NCBI GenBank assembly: GCA_963678055.1 | Contig: OY782679.1 | Location: 1 to 64,000 of the forward strand | Length of the DNA stretch: 64,000 nt | Direction of reading: 5' to 3' | Origin: CAXXOK01 sp963678055 | Lineage (GTDB): Bacteria; Bacillota; Clostridia; Christensenellales; Aristaeellaceae | Shown here: positions 16,329 to 25,444 of the stretch, one piece after another | Position numbering within the stretch: position 1 is the stretch's first letter | How the letters are laid out: each line of letters opens with the position of its first letter | Notes under the pieces: generated by a model | Told to the model about the DNA's origin: nothing | Database searches by the model: none | The model's input: the letters and a program-made list of their open reading frames with translations, nothing else | Program-made: the position numbers and the translations under genes

Positions 16329-17363
16329 TTAAACCCGGACTACGCGGAAATCCGCGGCGCGGCGCAGCCGGTTCATGACTGCCAAACCGATGCCGGCGCT
16401 ATCCACCGCTTCGCAGATAATGACATCAATGCCATCTTCATCCATCTGCCTGAGCGCCGCAAACAGCGTATGGGCAATGGTTTCCGGCGCGTGCAGACTG
16501 CCCAGCGTATAGCTTACAAGGCCTTGATATACCGGCAAACGCTCCTTAGCAACCAGGAGGCAAACCGTTTGACCGGCGGCCTTGGCAGCCTGATAGCGCT
16601 GCTTGCACTCGGCCTCTACCGCCTCGGCCGTGCCTTCAACCAGCGTCAACTCGCCCTTGGGGGCGTAGTGGGTGTGCCGCATACCGGGACTTACGGCGGT
16701 TTCGCCGGTTTTCAGCGCGCGCATGGCAGTTTCCGCCACATGCACGTCGGGCAGCACGGCCTTTAGCATTTCAAGCGTTATACCACCGGGCCGTACAATA
16801 GCCGGGGCATCCCCGCTCATCTCCAGCACCGTGGATTCCAGCCCTACGCGACAGGGGCCACCATCCAGTATCAGGGGAATGCGGCCATGCATATCGTCCC
16901 AAACGTGCTGGGCGGTGGTCGGGCTGGGTCTGCCGCTGCGGTTTGCGCTTGGCGCGGCGATGGGTCGCTCGGATGCCTTCAAAAGCGCAAGCGCTACCGG
17001 GTGATCCGGCATGCGCACGGCAACGCTGGCAAGCCCCGCGTTGGTGACTGCGGGAATCACGGAGCGTTTGGGAAGCAGCAATGTCAGCGGTCCCGGCCAA
17101 AACGCGGCCATCAGGGTACGAGCGTCATCCGATACATGGCAAAGCGCGTCTGCCGCCTCAGCGCTGTGCACGTGAACGATCAGCGGATTATCTGCCGGGC
17201 GGTTTTTGGCCGCAAAAATCTTCCGCACCGCGTCCGCATTCAGGGCATCTGCGCCCAGGCCGTACACGGTCTCGGTGGGAAAGGCGACAACCTCGCCCTG
17301 GCGGATCAGGCTGGCCGCCCGCTGGAGTTCTTTTTCCGTTGGCGGGCTGATATGGGTATGCAT
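16329..17363 (-). CDS. sua5: L-threonylcarbamoyladenylate synthase (Sua5/YwlC)
   Basis: A 344-residue protein with the YrdC/TsaC domain at 10-200 (GEVVAFPTETVYGLGADAL, FAAKNRPADNPLIVH, APSANRSGRPSPT, ILDGGPCRVGLESTVL) and the C-terminal Sua5 domain (about 240-340), so it is the long Sua5 form rather than TsaC. It makes threonylcarbamoyl-AMP from threonine, bicarbonate and ATP for the t6A37 modification of ANN-decoding tRNAs. It starts 2 bases after prfA's stop, in the conserved yqhQ-prmC-prfA-sua5 translation cluster. Confidence 0.95.
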   Translation of the reverse strand: MHTHISPPTEKELQRAASLIRQGEVVAFPTETVYGLGADALNADAVRKIFAAKNRPADNPLIVHVHSAEAADALCHVSDDARTLMAAFWPGPLTLLLPKRSVIPAVTNAGLASVAVRMPDHPVALALLKASERPIAAPSANRSGRPSPTTAQHVWDDMHGRIPLILDGGPCRVGLESTVLEMSGDAPAIVRPGGITLEMLKAVLPDVHVAETAMRALKTGETAVSPGMRHTHYAPKGELTLVEGTAEAVEAECKQRYQAAKAAGQTVCLLVAKERLPVYQGLVSYTLGSLHAPETIAHTLFAALRQMDEDGIDVIICEAVDSAGIGLAVMNRLRRAADFRVVRV

Positions 17364-17365
17364 GC

Positions 17366-18442
17366 TTATGCTCCGATTTCCTTGAGCTTTTCGGCCTGAT
17401 CCTGCAGGGTCAGCGCGTCGATCAGCTCGTCCAGATCGCCGTCAGTAATCAGGTCGATATTGAAGTTCTTGCGAGCATCATCCGCGCCGCTGAGGCGATG
17501 GTCTGTCACCCGGCCCTGTGGGAAGTTATAGGTGCGGACACGCTCTGAGCGATCTCCCGTGCCAACCTGCCCGCGGCGATGGGCGGCATATTCGGCGTCC
17601 TTCTCGTCACGCATTTTCTGGTACAGGCGCGATTTCAAAACCATCATGGCTTTGGCGCGGTTTTTGATCTGGCTTTTTTCATCCTGGCATGTGACCACCA
17701 AGCCGGTGGGGATATGCGTAATGCGCACAGCGGAGTCGGTGGTGTTAACGCACTGGCCGCCGTGACCGGAGGAGCGGTACACGTCGATACGCAGATCCTG
17801 ATCGGCGATGTTGAGTTCCACATCCTCGGCTTCAGGCAGCACAGCCACAGTCGCGGTAGAGGTATGGATACGCCCGGAGGATTCGGTCGAGGGTACACGC
17901 TGCACGCGGTGCACCCCGCTTTCAAACTTCAAGCGGCTAAACGCGCCCTTGCCTTTGATGTTGAATACAGCTTCCTTCACGCCGCCAAGCTCGGTCATGG
18001 TATAGCTGACCGGTTCCAGCTTCAGGCGGTGGCGCTCGGCGTAGCGGGTATACATCCGTAGCAATATGGCCCCAAACAGCGCGGCCTCATCGCCGCCCGC
18101 GCCCTGGCGGATTTCCATAACCACGTTGCGGTCGTCGTCGGGGTCTTTTGGAATCAGCAACAGGCGCAATGCGATCTCCTGCTCTTCCTTTAACTGTTCC
18201 AGGCGTTTGAGTTCCTCCCCGGCTATGTCGGCCATATCGGGCATGGAGAGCATCTCCTTGGCTTCTTCTATTTCAGACAGGGTGCTTTGATAGGCCTGCC
18301 AAGCCTCGACCTGCGGGGCGAGGGACGCCAGTTCTCGTAATAGTTTCTGGTAACGCTCGGTATCGGCGATGATATCCGGCTGGCTGACCGCCTCGGTGAG
18401 TTCCTGCTGGCGGGCAACGATAAAATCAAACTTGTCAAACAT
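17366..18442 (-). CDS. prfA: Peptide chain release factor 1
   Basis: A 358-residue class I release factor that reads UAA and UAG and triggers peptide release. The catalytic motif SSGHGGQCVNTTDSAVR carries the universal GGQ. The downstream helix has RSERVRTYNFPQGRVTDHR, typical of RF1; the RF1 codon-recognition PxT region lies in VQRVPSTESSGRIHTS (P-S-T here rather than the common P-E-T/P-A-T context). Length matches the family. The GGQ glutamine is the substrate of PrmC, encoded 46 bases upstream in the same transcript. Confidence 0.97.
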   Translation of the reverse strand: MFDKFDFIVARQQELTEAVSQPDIIADTERYQKLLRELASLAPQVEAWQAYQSTLSEIEEAKEMLSMPDMADIAGEELKRLEQLKEEQEIALRLLLIPKDPDDDRNVVMEIRQGAGGDEAALFGAILLRMYTRYAERHRLKLEPVSYTMTELGGVKEAVFNIKGKGAFSRLKFESGVHRVQRVPSTESSGRIHTSTATVAVLPEAEDVELNIADQDLRIDVYRSSGHGGQCVNTTDSAVRITHIPTGLVVTCQDEKSQIKNRAKAMMVLKSRLYQKMRDEKDAEYAAHRRGQVGTGDRSERVRTYNFPQGRVTDHRLSGADDARKNFNIDLITDGDLDELIDALTLQDQAEKLKEIGA

Positions 18443-18488
18443 TGTTGTTCTCCTTAAGTAGCATAGTGTGAGAGTGCAACCATGTTCG

Positions 18489-19322
18489 CTACGGATACAA
18501 AAGCGCTTCCAGCACGCGTGGCTTTAAAAACAAGTCCTTGTGGACACGCACGTGGGCGAATCCGGCGGCGGTAAATAGTTCAGGTACAACGCTGTCCTGC
18601 TCGTCGCCAAGCTCAGCAAACACAACGCCGCCACGGCGCAGCAGTGATGGTGCATCCTGGGCAAGCCTACGGTAAAACGCAAGGCCGTCTTCCCCGCCGT
18701 CCAGTGCCATACGCGGCTCCCTGCGTACTTCCGGCTGCAGGGTCGCCAAATCCCCCGCCTTGATATAGGGCGGGTTGGACACAATACAGTTAAAGGTCTT
18801 TCCCTGTAACGGTTCCATGAAGTCTCCTTGCAGAAAAGTGATTGCCGCAGCGTTGCTCTTGGCGTTTTCACGCGCCACATGCAGCGCGGCTTGGCTGAGG
18901 TCGGTTGCAAACACGCTGGCATCCGGGCAGTTTTTCTTGATGGCAATGGCAATGGCACCGCTGCCGGTGCACACATCAGCCACGGCAGGCTGCGCAAGCG
19001 GTTTTAGATAATTGAGCGCCAGCTCGCACAGGGTTTCGGTTTCGGGCCGCGGAATCAGCACCGCTTCACTCACAGCAATGTCCAGCCCGAAGAAGTTCTG
19101 CGATCCCAGAATGTATTGCAGTGGCTGACGGTCACTACGCTGTTGCAGGGCATGCAGGTAATCTGTCTCCTGCGCCGGGGTCAGCACTTTGGCAGGCTGC
19201 AGCTTGAGCTCCATCCGCTGCATGTGCAGTATGCTGCTAAGCAGCAGCTCGGCATCTACACGGGGATCGGGCACGGCCATCAGGGTATGCTCCCCGTGCC
19301 GCAGGGCTTCCAGTATGGTCAT
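18489..19322 (-). CDS. prmC: Release factor glutamine N5-methyltransferase
   Basis: A 277-residue SAM-dependent methyltransferase that modifies the GGQ glutamine of release factors. It has the N-terminal substrate-binding domain with QYILGSQNFFGLDI (about 80-95), VLIPRPETETL, the SAM motif VADVCTGSGAIAIAI and the catalytic IVSNPPYI. It overlaps the end of the DUF1385 gene by four bases and is followed by prfA, its substrate gene, an arrangement conserved in Firmicutes. Confidence 0.95.
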   Translation of the reverse strand: MTILEALRHGEHTLMAVPDPRVDAELLLSSILHMQRMELKLQPAKVLTPAQETDYLHALQQRSDRQPLQYILGSQNFFGLDIAVSEAVLIPRPETETLCELALNYLKPLAQPAVADVCTGSGAIAIAIKKNCPDASVFATDLSQAALHVARENAKSNAAAITFLQGDFMEPLQGKTFNCIVSNPPYIKAGDLATLQPEVRREPRMALDGGEDGLAFYRRLAQDAPSLLRRGGVVFAELGDEQDSVVPELFTAAGFAHVRVHKDLFLKPRVLEALLYP

Positions 19323-20374
19323 ACCGTCGCCTTGTCTTTCGCGGGGATAGGCGCATCCGCAGGCATATAGTTCGGCTCGCTTTCCTCGTAGCTGTGGAGT
19401 ATCGCCCAGCCCTCGGGGGTGGTTTCGGCATGGGCTGGCATGCCGTGCAGCGCTACGTTCATGGCAACGATTGCAATCTCAACCATGCCATCGTCCGGAG
19501 CTTTGGTGGTCAGCCGCTGCAGCTGAATGCCAGGCCAGCGCAGCAGGCGGGCCAGCATGCCGCTGGAATGGGCTAACAGCTTCAGGATTTCATAGCTGAC
19601 CCCGGCCACAACCGGAAGCAGCGCAAGCCTGCTAAGCAGCCGCCATGCATATACATTGCCCTGATACCCCACCACGGTAAACAGCACAATAGAGATAACA
19701 AACACCAGCAGCAAAAAGCTGGTGCCGCAGCGCGGGTGCAGGGTGGAAAATGTCTGCGCGGTCTTGGGTGTTAAAGGCTTTTTGGCTTCGTGATTGTACA
19801 CGGTTTTATGCTCTGCGCCATGGTACTGAAAGGTGCGGCGCACATCGGGCACCATGGCACATACGAGGATATAGCCGATCAAAATCAATATGCGCAATAT
19901 GCCCGACAGCAGGTTGACCAGCCAGTTCAGGCTGCCGCCTGGCCACACGCCTTTCAGCAGTCTGGCAAAGCCTTCAGGAATCGCAAAAAACAGCACGACG
20001 GACAACAAAACGGCCAGCGTAATTGCCGTACCCATCACAATTTTATCAATGCCCTTGCCAAGCTTGCGGGACAGCCATTGTTCAAAGCGCGAGGGCTCCT
20101 CGTCCAGCACGCCGAGCATATTGGTGGATTTTTGCAGGGTCTTCATCCCAAGCGAGAGCATGGACCCCATGTTCACCACGCCGCGCACCAGCGGCCAGCC
20201 CAGCCACTTGTGCTTTTTGGATGGCGCGGTATAGGCCTGGCGATGGACGACAATGGTCTGATCCGGCCTGCGCACGGCCACGGCCACGGCATCGGGCGCT
20301 TTCATCATCACGCCCTCCAGCACAGCCTGCCCGCCGATATCGACAAGTTTCGGTTGTTTGGTCTCGTTTTTCAC
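19319..20374 (-). CDS. yqhQ: DUF1385 (YqhQ-family) membrane protein
   Basis: A 351-residue polytopic membrane protein with the DUF1385 signatures DIGGQAVLEGVMMKAPDAVAVAVRRPD split across 11-37, RGVVNMGSMLSLGMKTL, FQYHGAEHKTVYNHEA and LHPRCGTSFLL. Hydrophobic segments lie near 113-135, 148-172 and 215-265. Its biochemical role is unknown; the family accompanies prmC-prfA in Clostridia and Bacilli. The C-terminal region (about 305-351) is more variable and unusually acidic/alanine-rich. It is four-base overlapped with prmC, indicating translational coupling. Confidence 0.93.
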   Translation of the reverse strand: MKNETKQPKLVDIGGQAVLEGVMMKAPDAVAVAVRRPDQTIVVHRQAYTAPSKKHKWLGWPLVRGVVNMGSMLSLGMKTLQKSTNMLGVLDEEPSRFEQWLSRKLGKGIDKIVMGTAITLAVLLSVVLFFAIPEGFARLLKGVWPGGSLNWLVNLLSGILRILILIGYILVCAMVPDVRRTFQYHGAEHKTVYNHEAKKPLTPKTAQTFSTLHPRCGTSFLLLVFVISIVLFTVVGYQGNVYAWRLLSRLALLPVVAGVSYEILKLLAHSSGMLARLLRWPGIQLQRLTTKAPDDGMVEIAIVAMNVALHGMPAHAETTPEGWAILHSYEESEPNYMPADAPIPAKDKATV

Positions 20375-20415
20375 GCTATCATCGGTCCTTCCCTATTACG
20401 TTTGGCAATCGCCGC

Positions 20416-21363
20416 TTAAAATTCCATTTTCAGGCTTCTGTCGAACAAGCCGCCCAGGGTTTTTCGAATGTCCGCATCGTGATAGAGCACTTCGTACACA
20501 GCGCGGCTGATGGGCAGTTCCACACCTGTTTGCATCTCCAAATCCATCAGCGCTTTTGCGGTATACACGCCCTCGGCCAGCTCGCTGTACGGCTGCCCCG
20601 TAGCCAGGCATTCGCCAAAACGGCGGTTGTGGCTGTAGGGGGAAAACACAGTTGCCTCATAATCGCCCAGGTGACACAGGCCGTACGCGCTCAGTTCGTT
20701 GCCGCCTAGAGCCTGAATTAGCCGGGCCACCTCTCGGGTGCCGCGGCTCATCAGTGCGCCTTTCAGGGTGGACAGCTTAAGTCCGTCCAGCACCCCGGCA
20801 GCGATGCCGACCACGTTCTTGGCCGCCGCGCCGATTTCCGACCCGATCAAATCGCGACCATAGTAAAAGCGAATCAGCTCACCGGACAGTGCTTCCACCA
20901 GCATGGCTTTCAGCGCTTCGTCCTCGGCATCAATCACCATGCAGTTGGGCACGCCGCGGACAAACTCCTGCACATGGCCGGGGCCCAGCCACACCGCAAC
21001 GGGCTGGTTTTGGCCAAGTTCCTCGTGCACGACCACCGATAAGCGTTTGCCCGTGCCCATTTCAAGCCCCTTCATGCACAGTACAACGGGGATGCCGCGC
21101 AAAGTTTCGGCATGCTGCCGGACCACCTCGCGCAGGGATTGGGATGAGACGGAAATGAAAAAAACATCCGTCTGCCGGGATAGTGCGGAACTGAACGTAA
21201 CGCTGCTGTCCAGCGTCACCAAATCGTTGCTCCGGGTTTGCTGTAGTTGCTGAAAGCGGGGTGAGCTTTCGCGCCCGAACAGGCGCACGGAGTGTCCCCT
21301 CCGGCTCGCGTACCACGCCAGGAACGAACCCCAGCGGCCGCTGCCGATCACCGTGACTTGCAT
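20416..21363 (-). CDS. gpsA: NAD(P)H-dependent glycerol-3-phosphate dehydrogenase
   Basis: A 315-residue enzyme reducing dihydroxyacetone phosphate to glycerol-3-phosphate for phospholipid synthesis. The Rossmann motif VIGSGRWGSFLAWY is at 4-17, CMKGLE near 105, and the catalytic-lysine region GAAKNVVGIAAGVLDGL near 180-196, followed by RGTREVARL. GGAGG lies 7 bases before the ATG at 21363; upstream in-frame ATGs at 21369-21387 sit on or before this site, so the shorter form is chosen. The family's substrate-binding tail is conserved. It starts the block leading to yqhQ. Confidence 0.93.
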   Translation of the reverse strand: MQVTVIGSGRWGSFLAWYASRRGHSVRLFGRESSPRFQQLQQTRSNDLVTLDSSVTFSSALSRQTDVFFISVSSQSLREVVRQHAETLRGIPVVLCMKGLEMGTGKRLSVVVHEELGQNQPVAVWLGPGHVQEFVRGVPNCMVIDAEDEALKAMLVEALSGELIRFYYGRDLIGSEIGAAAKNVVGIAAGVLDGLKLSTLKGALMSRGTREVARLIQALGGNELSAYGLCHLGDYEATVFSPYSHNRRFGECLATGQPYSELAEGVYTAKALMDLEMQTGVELPISRAVYEVLYHDADIRKTLGGLFDRSLKMEF

Positions 21364-21436
21364 CCGCATTCCTCCCCATGACATCATACCACGGATAGGT
21401 TTTTTCCGAAACTGCTACCCCTGCCGCAAAGCGCAC

Positions 21437-21465
21437 AAAAAGCCCGTCCGGACGGCGGGCTTTTT
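21437..21465 (-). terminator. Terminator after sialate O-acetylesterase gene
   Basis: AAAAAGCCCG (21437-21446) pairs with CGGGCTTTTT (21456-21465) across a nine-base loop, seven bases beyond the esterase stop. On the minus strand it ends in a T-run, so it terminates the esterase transcript just before the gpsA start region. Confidence 0.85.
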
Positions 21466-21471
21466 ACGCAG

Positions 21472-22965
21472 CTAATGCAGGCTGAACGGGGCCAGCGGCA
21501 GGCCGTTGTGCCCAAAGATGTGCACCGTGCCGAAGTTCACCCAGGCATAGCGCACGGCCAAAGGCGCGGCTACCGCTTCGGCAAATACGCGCAGTTCCTG
21601 CCCCTCCAACTGGCACAGCGCAGGGTGGAATACGCCGTCTTCCCCGGCAAGCTCAAACAGGGTGGCTTCCCCCTTGACCTCCACCGGCGCAGACAGGCTA
21701 ACGACCATCGCATCGCCGTCCCGGCGGGCTGCCAAGGCCCTGGGGCTGTCAGCGTCGATATCGCGGCTATACACCACTTTCAGCGCTTGCAGGTACAGGC
21801 GATGGCCGACTGTTTTTTTGTCCTTGGGGTGAATGTTGTCAAACTCGCCGCAGTCAATCAGCACGGCCAGGCCGGTATTGCGTACATCCATAAACGCCTG
21901 CTCCTGTGCCTGGCGCAGCAGCGGCCAATCGCGCATATCCTCCTCGCCCTTGGCGATGAACATGGGCAGCTGGCAGTTGAGAAACGGCAGGGTAGCATCG
22001 CAAAACAGATCCCGCCAGAAGCCGATCAGATTGCGTAGCTGCTGCCGGTAAAGGTACGCTTGCGACGCGTCCGTTTCGCCCTGATAATACAAAAACCCGG
22101 TCAACGTATAGGGAGCGATGCGCTTGAGCATGGTTTCGGCCAGCCCTGCCGGGCGGAACCCGCTTTTGCGGCCTTCGGGCTGGGGCCAGGGGCCGGGGCC
22201 GACGGTTTCGTTAATCTCCTGCCAGCTGATATCGGGCTTCTTCCGCTGGGCATCCAGTATGCGCTGCCACCACGCCTGGAAGGCTGCGTTGTAGGTTTTC
22301 ATTTCGGCATCGTACTGCGTATCGGACTTATCCTTCACGCGCCGGGTATATTCGTCCAGCAATCTAGCCCCATCGGTGGTTGTGCGCAGGGTTGCCTCGT
22401 CCATCCAGCAGACGATGGACGAACCGCCCCAGTTACAGCCGATGATGCCGACCGGGACGTTTAGCTCTTCTTGCAGTTCCAGCGCGAAATAACAGCCCAC
22501 GGCGCTGATATCCCCACATGCGCCGGGCCGTAGCGCTTTCCAGTGCATGGCACGCTCCCGGGCCAGCGCCTGTTCATCCAGCCAGGCGTTTTTGGGTACG
22601 TTGCAATAGCGGATCATGGGATTGTCCAGCGTCTGTATCAGCTCCGGGCCGCCCTCCGCCTGTTCCAGCGCCCATTCCATATTGCTCTGCCCGCCAGCCA
22701 GGTATACCTCGCCGATCAGTACATCGTCGCAGGTCTTTTTGGTTTGCCCGTCGGTCACCGTCAGGGTATGCGGCCCACCAGCCGGCATTGGTGCGAGTGC
22801 GACCTCAAACCGGCCGTTATATGCGGCGGTCTCAGCCGACTGCCCCGCAAGGGACACCGTAACCAGCGTGCCCTCCGGCGCCGTGCCGAAAATGTGCACA
22901 GTCTTATGCCGGCTTAGCACCATATGATCGGTAAACACCGCCGCAAGCTGCAACGTTTGTTTCAT
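21472..22965 (-). CDS. Sialate O-acetylesterase (SASA-domain) family protein
   Basis: About 497 residues. The N-terminal beta domain (AAVFTDHMVLSRHKTVHIFG...) and SGNH-type hydrolase domain (from about 80) match bacterial sialate 9-O-acetylesterases: catalytic serine block LAGGQSNMEW, GCNWGGSSI, FLYYQGETDA, and the D-x-x-H pair in DNIHPKDKKTVGHR. It removes acetyl groups from sialic acids or other acetylated glycans. No signal peptide is seen, suggesting action on imported sugars. A start at 22965 (or 22971) after AAGGACGGA is chosen because a longer frame would run into the upstream gene. Confidence 0.88.
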   Translation of the reverse strand: MKQTLQLAAVFTDHMVLSRHKTVHIFGTAPEGTLVTVSLAGQSAETAAYNGRFEVALAPMPAGGPHTLTVTDGQTKKTCDDVLIGEVYLAGGQSNMEWALEQAEGGPELIQTLDNPMIRYCNVPKNAWLDEQALARERAMHWKALRPGACGDISAVGCYFALELQEELNVPVGIIGCNWGGSSIVCWMDEATLRTTTDGARLLDEYTRRVKDKSDTQYDAEMKTYNAAFQAWWQRILDAQRKKPDISWQEINETVGPGPWPQPEGRKSGFRPAGLAETMLKRIAPYTLTGFLYYQGETDASQAYLYRQQLRNLIGFWRDLFCDATLPFLNCQLPMFIAKGEEDMRDWPLLRQAQEQAFMDVRNTGLAVLIDCGEFDNIHPKDKKTVGHRLYLQALKVVYSRDIDADSPRALAARRDGDAMVVSLSAPVEVKGEATLFELAGEDGVFHPALCQLEGQELRVFAEAVAAPLAVRYAWVNFGTVHIFGHNGLPLAPFSLH

Positions 22966-23017
22966 ATGCATTCCGTCCTTTATCAGCGTTTCATCATTGC
23001 CTGGCGATATACGTGCG

Positions 23018-23485
23018 TCAGACTCTGGATTTATGCGAAAGAATAACATCCAGCCACGCCGTAATGCCTTCCACAATATCGCGGTAGGTTACATCGTACT
23101 GATGGGTGTACCAAGGATCGTCCACCTCGCCGGGGCGGGATGTGCGCTCCATCATCCGATGGACTTTGCCCTGCGGATCGCCGCCGGTGAGACGGTCGAT
23201 GGCGCGTATGTTCCGCTCGTCCATGGCAAACAGCCAGTCAAAGGCATCATAATCTTCTTTTGTCAGCAGGATGGACACTTTTCCGTCACAGCTGATGCCG
23301 TGTTTGGCCAGTTCTTCCCTGGCTGGTGGGTATACGGGGTTGCCGAGTTCCTCCGTGCTGGTGCCGCGTGATTCAATGTGAAAAGAATCCGCTAGCCCAC
23401 GTTTTTTTACCATATCTTTACAGATAAATTCAGCCATCGGGCTACGGCAAATGTTGCCATAGCAGACAAACAGGATACGAACCAT
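23018..23485 (-). CDS. Low-molecular-weight protein-tyrosine phosphatase
   Basis: A 155-residue phosphatase with the complete signature C8-YGNIC-R14-SP near the N-terminus (VCYGNICRSPMAE) and the general-acid DDPWY near 120. The AMDERN and LTKEDYDAFDW segments also fit the family. In Gram-positive bacteria these enzymes dephosphorylate tyrosine-kinase systems controlling capsule or stress responses. The start at 23485 removes a 26-residue upstream extension that lacks family similarity; the ribosome-binding site there is weak. It is separated from the acetylesterase by about 50 bases and may share its transcript. Confidence 0.92.
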   Translation of the reverse strand: MVRILFVCYGNICRSPMAEFICKDMVKKRGLADSFHIESRGTSTEELGNPVYPPAREELAKHGISCDGKVSILLTKEDYDAFDWLFAMDERNIRAIDRLTGGDPQGKVHRMMERTSRPGEVDDPWYTHQYDVTYRDIVEGITAWLDVILSHKSRV

Positions 23486-23591
23486 TCGTTTCACTTCGCC
23501 TTCTTCACGGTATAATGATATTGTACCGTATGCAAGACAACAGCGCAAGAAAATGCATAGCACGTTAGGAATTGGTTAGAATCTGCTAGAG

Positions 23592-23622
23592 TTGTAGACA
23601 CCCGCATGCGGATTGGTATACT
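23592..23622 (+). promoter_or_regulatory. Promoter for GlsB/YeaQ-family gene
   Basis: TTGTAG (23592-23597), 19-base spacer and an extended -10 TGgTATACT (TATACT 23617-23622). A leader of about 90 bases follows, containing a 7-base-pair hairpin. Confidence 0.5.
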
Positions 23623-23676
23623 GAAATAGGTCAGGCGCAAACGCGCCGCCGGACAAACTATAAACATTGGAAAATC

Positions 23677-23696
23677 GTACCGGGATGAGCCGGTAC
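23677..23696 (+). promoter_or_regulatory. Leader hairpin upstream of GlsB/YeaQ-family gene
   Basis: GTACCGG (23677-23683) and CCGGTAC (23690-23696) form a perfect 7-base-pair stem with a GATGAG loop, about 10 bases before the AAGGAGG of the downstream gene. It has no T-run, so it is more likely to affect translation or RNA stability than termination. Confidence 0.4.
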
Positions 23697-23719
23697 CTAC
23701 AACATCAAGGAGGAACCAT

Positions 23720-23974
23720 ATGGGTATTGTATCTTGGATTATTATGGGCGGACTGGCTGGCTGGGTTGCCAGCATGATTATGAAACGTGACGCCAATATG
23801 GGCGTGATTGCCAATATCATCGTTGGTATCGTCGGTGGTATCGTCGGTGGCTTCGTCGCCTCGCTGCTGGGCCTGGGCACGATTGACGGGTTTAACCTCG
23901 GTAGTTTCCTGATCGCCCTTGGCGGCTCGTGTCTGCTGCTGTGGATTACGGGTATGTACCGCAATCGAGCGTAA
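23720..23974 (+). CDS. GlsB/YeaQ/YmgE-family stress-associated membrane protein
   Basis: An 84-residue protein made of three glycine-rich hydrophobic helices (MGIVSWIIMGGLAGWVASMI..., VIANIIVGIVGGIVGGFVA, LIALGGSCLLLWI), the pattern of the 'transglycosylase-associated' GlsB family. These small proteins are induced by general or envelope stress; their molecular role is not settled. AAGGAGG lies 7 bases before the ATG. It has its own promoter and terminator, so it is a single-gene unit between two minus-strand genes. Confidence 0.92.
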   Translation: MGIVSWIIMGGLAGWVASMIMKRDANMGVIANIIVGIVGGIVGGFVASLLGLGTIDGFNLGSFLIALGGSCLLLWITGMYRNRA

Positions 23975-23996
23975 TCATCCAACCAAGCGCCATCAC

Positions 23997-24022
23997 AATG
24001 GCCGCGCAGCTGCGCGGCCATT
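23997..24022. terminator. Bidirectional terminator
   Basis: Perfect palindrome AATGGCCGCGCA-GC-TGCGCGGCCATT (about 23998-24022) followed by TT on the plus strand. It separates the converging stress-protein and oxidoreductase genes. Confidence 0.8.
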
Positions 24023-24048
24023 TTCTGTGTATAAAGGGTCTGTGCCTG

Positions 24049-25290
24049 CTATTTCGCCCCGGCTGCTCCGCCAGCGATCAGGCCAGAGGCAAACGCAAAC
24101 ATGAGGTTAAATCCGCCGCAGTCACCATCGACATCCAATATCTCCCCGGCGGCATACAGGCCGGGTACCAGGCGGCTCTCCATGGTGCTAGCATCAAAAT
24201 CTTCTGCTACGATGCCACCGGCGGTCACCTGGGCAGCGTCAAACCCGCGCGTGCCCGTTATCGGCAGGCGGACACAGGCAAGCGCATCCGCCACGGCGCG
24301 CAGTTTGGCCGCGCCAAGGGACGTAATGAGCATGGTTCCATCGCTTACACCAGCCTGACGCAGCACCAGCCGGGCCACCGGGGCGGACAGTGCACCGGTC
24401 AGCAGCGCGGCAGCAGGTTGCCTGCCCCGCGCATCGGCCAGCGATGTGACAAACGGCAGCATATCCCCTTGCATGTTCAGCTCGTCGCGCAGGTCCAGGC
24501 AGAGCGTCATATCCGCTTTCACAAAGCGTGCCAGCTGCATGGCCGCGATGCCGCTGACCGCGTCATCGGCAAACAGCGCTTCGCCCTGCGTTTCCCGCAC
24601 GACATGCCCTTGCCCATCTTCCAGCCGCAGTGTAGCGCGTACACGCTGTCCCTTTAGCCCGTGCAGCGCCTTTTTAGGCACAGTCAGCGCGCACAGGGCG
24701 GGGAACACTGGGGTCAACCGATGACCAAGCGCTGTCAGCAGGGTATAGGCCGTGCCGTCCGTGCCGTGCACAGGGGAGGCCGCGCCACCGCAGGCGACAA
24801 TCACCTGATCGGCATGCAGAGAAAACGCTGTTTGTGTTCTGTGTTTTGGGTCGTCACCGATCTCCTGCACGCCGGAGAGGGTAAACCCGCTTGCTTCACG
24901 CGCAATATCCGTGACCTGCGAAAGGCATTGGATGCTAATGGCAAGCTGCTCCGCCCGCAGTAATAACGCCGCCTGTACAGACGATGCTTGCAGCGATGCA
25001 GGGTAGAGTAAATGCGTTCCCTCTTCCCGCAGCGGCACGCCCAGCGACGTAAAAAACGCAGTCAGCTCCGGTACGCCGCAGCGCGTAAGCACAGCCTGGG
25101 CAAACGCGGAATCGCCATAATACACAGGTTTTTCCGTGTTCATCAGGTTGCCGCGTCCGTTACCGCTTACGCCGAGCTTTTTCAGCGGTTTTGCGTTGCG
25201 CTCCAGCACCGTAACCTGCGCGCCAGACTGCGCCGCAGCAATGGCCGCCGCAAGCCCGGCCGCTCCGCCGCCGATCACCGCAATATGCAT
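24049..25290 (-). CDS. NAD(P)/FAD-dependent oxidoreductase, HI0933/YhiN (BaiN) family
   Basis: A 413-residue flavoprotein. The N-terminal dinucleotide-binding motif IAVIGGGAAGLAAAIAAAQSG...VLERN binds FAD; KKLGVSGNGRGNLMN is the family hallmark; the C-terminal GLYAAGEILDVDGDCGGFNLMFAFASG completes the FAD site. Members include the BaiN-type flavoproteins of gut bacteria, but most are uncharacterised, so bile-acid metabolism should not be assumed. Length is normal. It is transcribed towards the bidirectional terminator at 23997 and is divergent from the DUF362 gene. Confidence 0.9.
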   Translation of the reverse strand: MHIAVIGGGAAGLAAAIAAAQSGAQVTVLERNAKPLKKLGVSGNGRGNLMNTEKPVYYGDSAFAQAVLTRCGVPELTAFFTSLGVPLREEGTHLLYPASLQASSVQAALLLRAEQLAISIQCLSQVTDIAREASGFTLSGVQEIGDDPKHRTQTAFSLHADQVIVACGGAASPVHGTDGTAYTLLTALGHRLTPVFPALCALTVPKKALHGLKGQRVRATLRLEDGQGHVVRETQGEALFADDAVSGIAAMQLARFVKADMTLCLDLRDELNMQGDMLPFVTSLADARGRQPAAALLTGALSAPVARLVLRQAGVSDGTMLITSLGAAKLRAVADALACVRLPITGTRGFDAAQVTAGGIVAEDFDASTMESRLVPGLYAAGEILDVDGDCGGFNLMFAFASGLIAGGAAGAK

Positions 25291-25372
25291 ACCAATCCCT
25301 CCCCCACAGCACCATCATAGCAGAGCGCACAGCCCGCGTAAAGCGCTGCGTTTGCGCTACCGCCCGGCCCCG

Positions 25373-25402
25373 TTGACAGCAACACACTAAGCGGTCTATT
25401 CT
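25373..25402 (+). promoter_or_regulatory. Promoter upstream of DUF362 gene
   Basis: Perfect TTGACA (25373-25378), 18-base spacer, TATTCT (25397-25402), about 40 bases before the ATG. Confidence 0.6.
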
Positions 25403-25444
25403 ATAAGCGAAACCTCATGAAATTGACACCCGTTTGGAGGCATC

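Noticed and set aside
22972..23076. Longer N-terminus for the sialate O-acetylesterase
   Set aside because: It would overlap the phosphatase gene by about 60 bases and lacks family similarity, while a ribosome-binding site lies just before 22971/22965.
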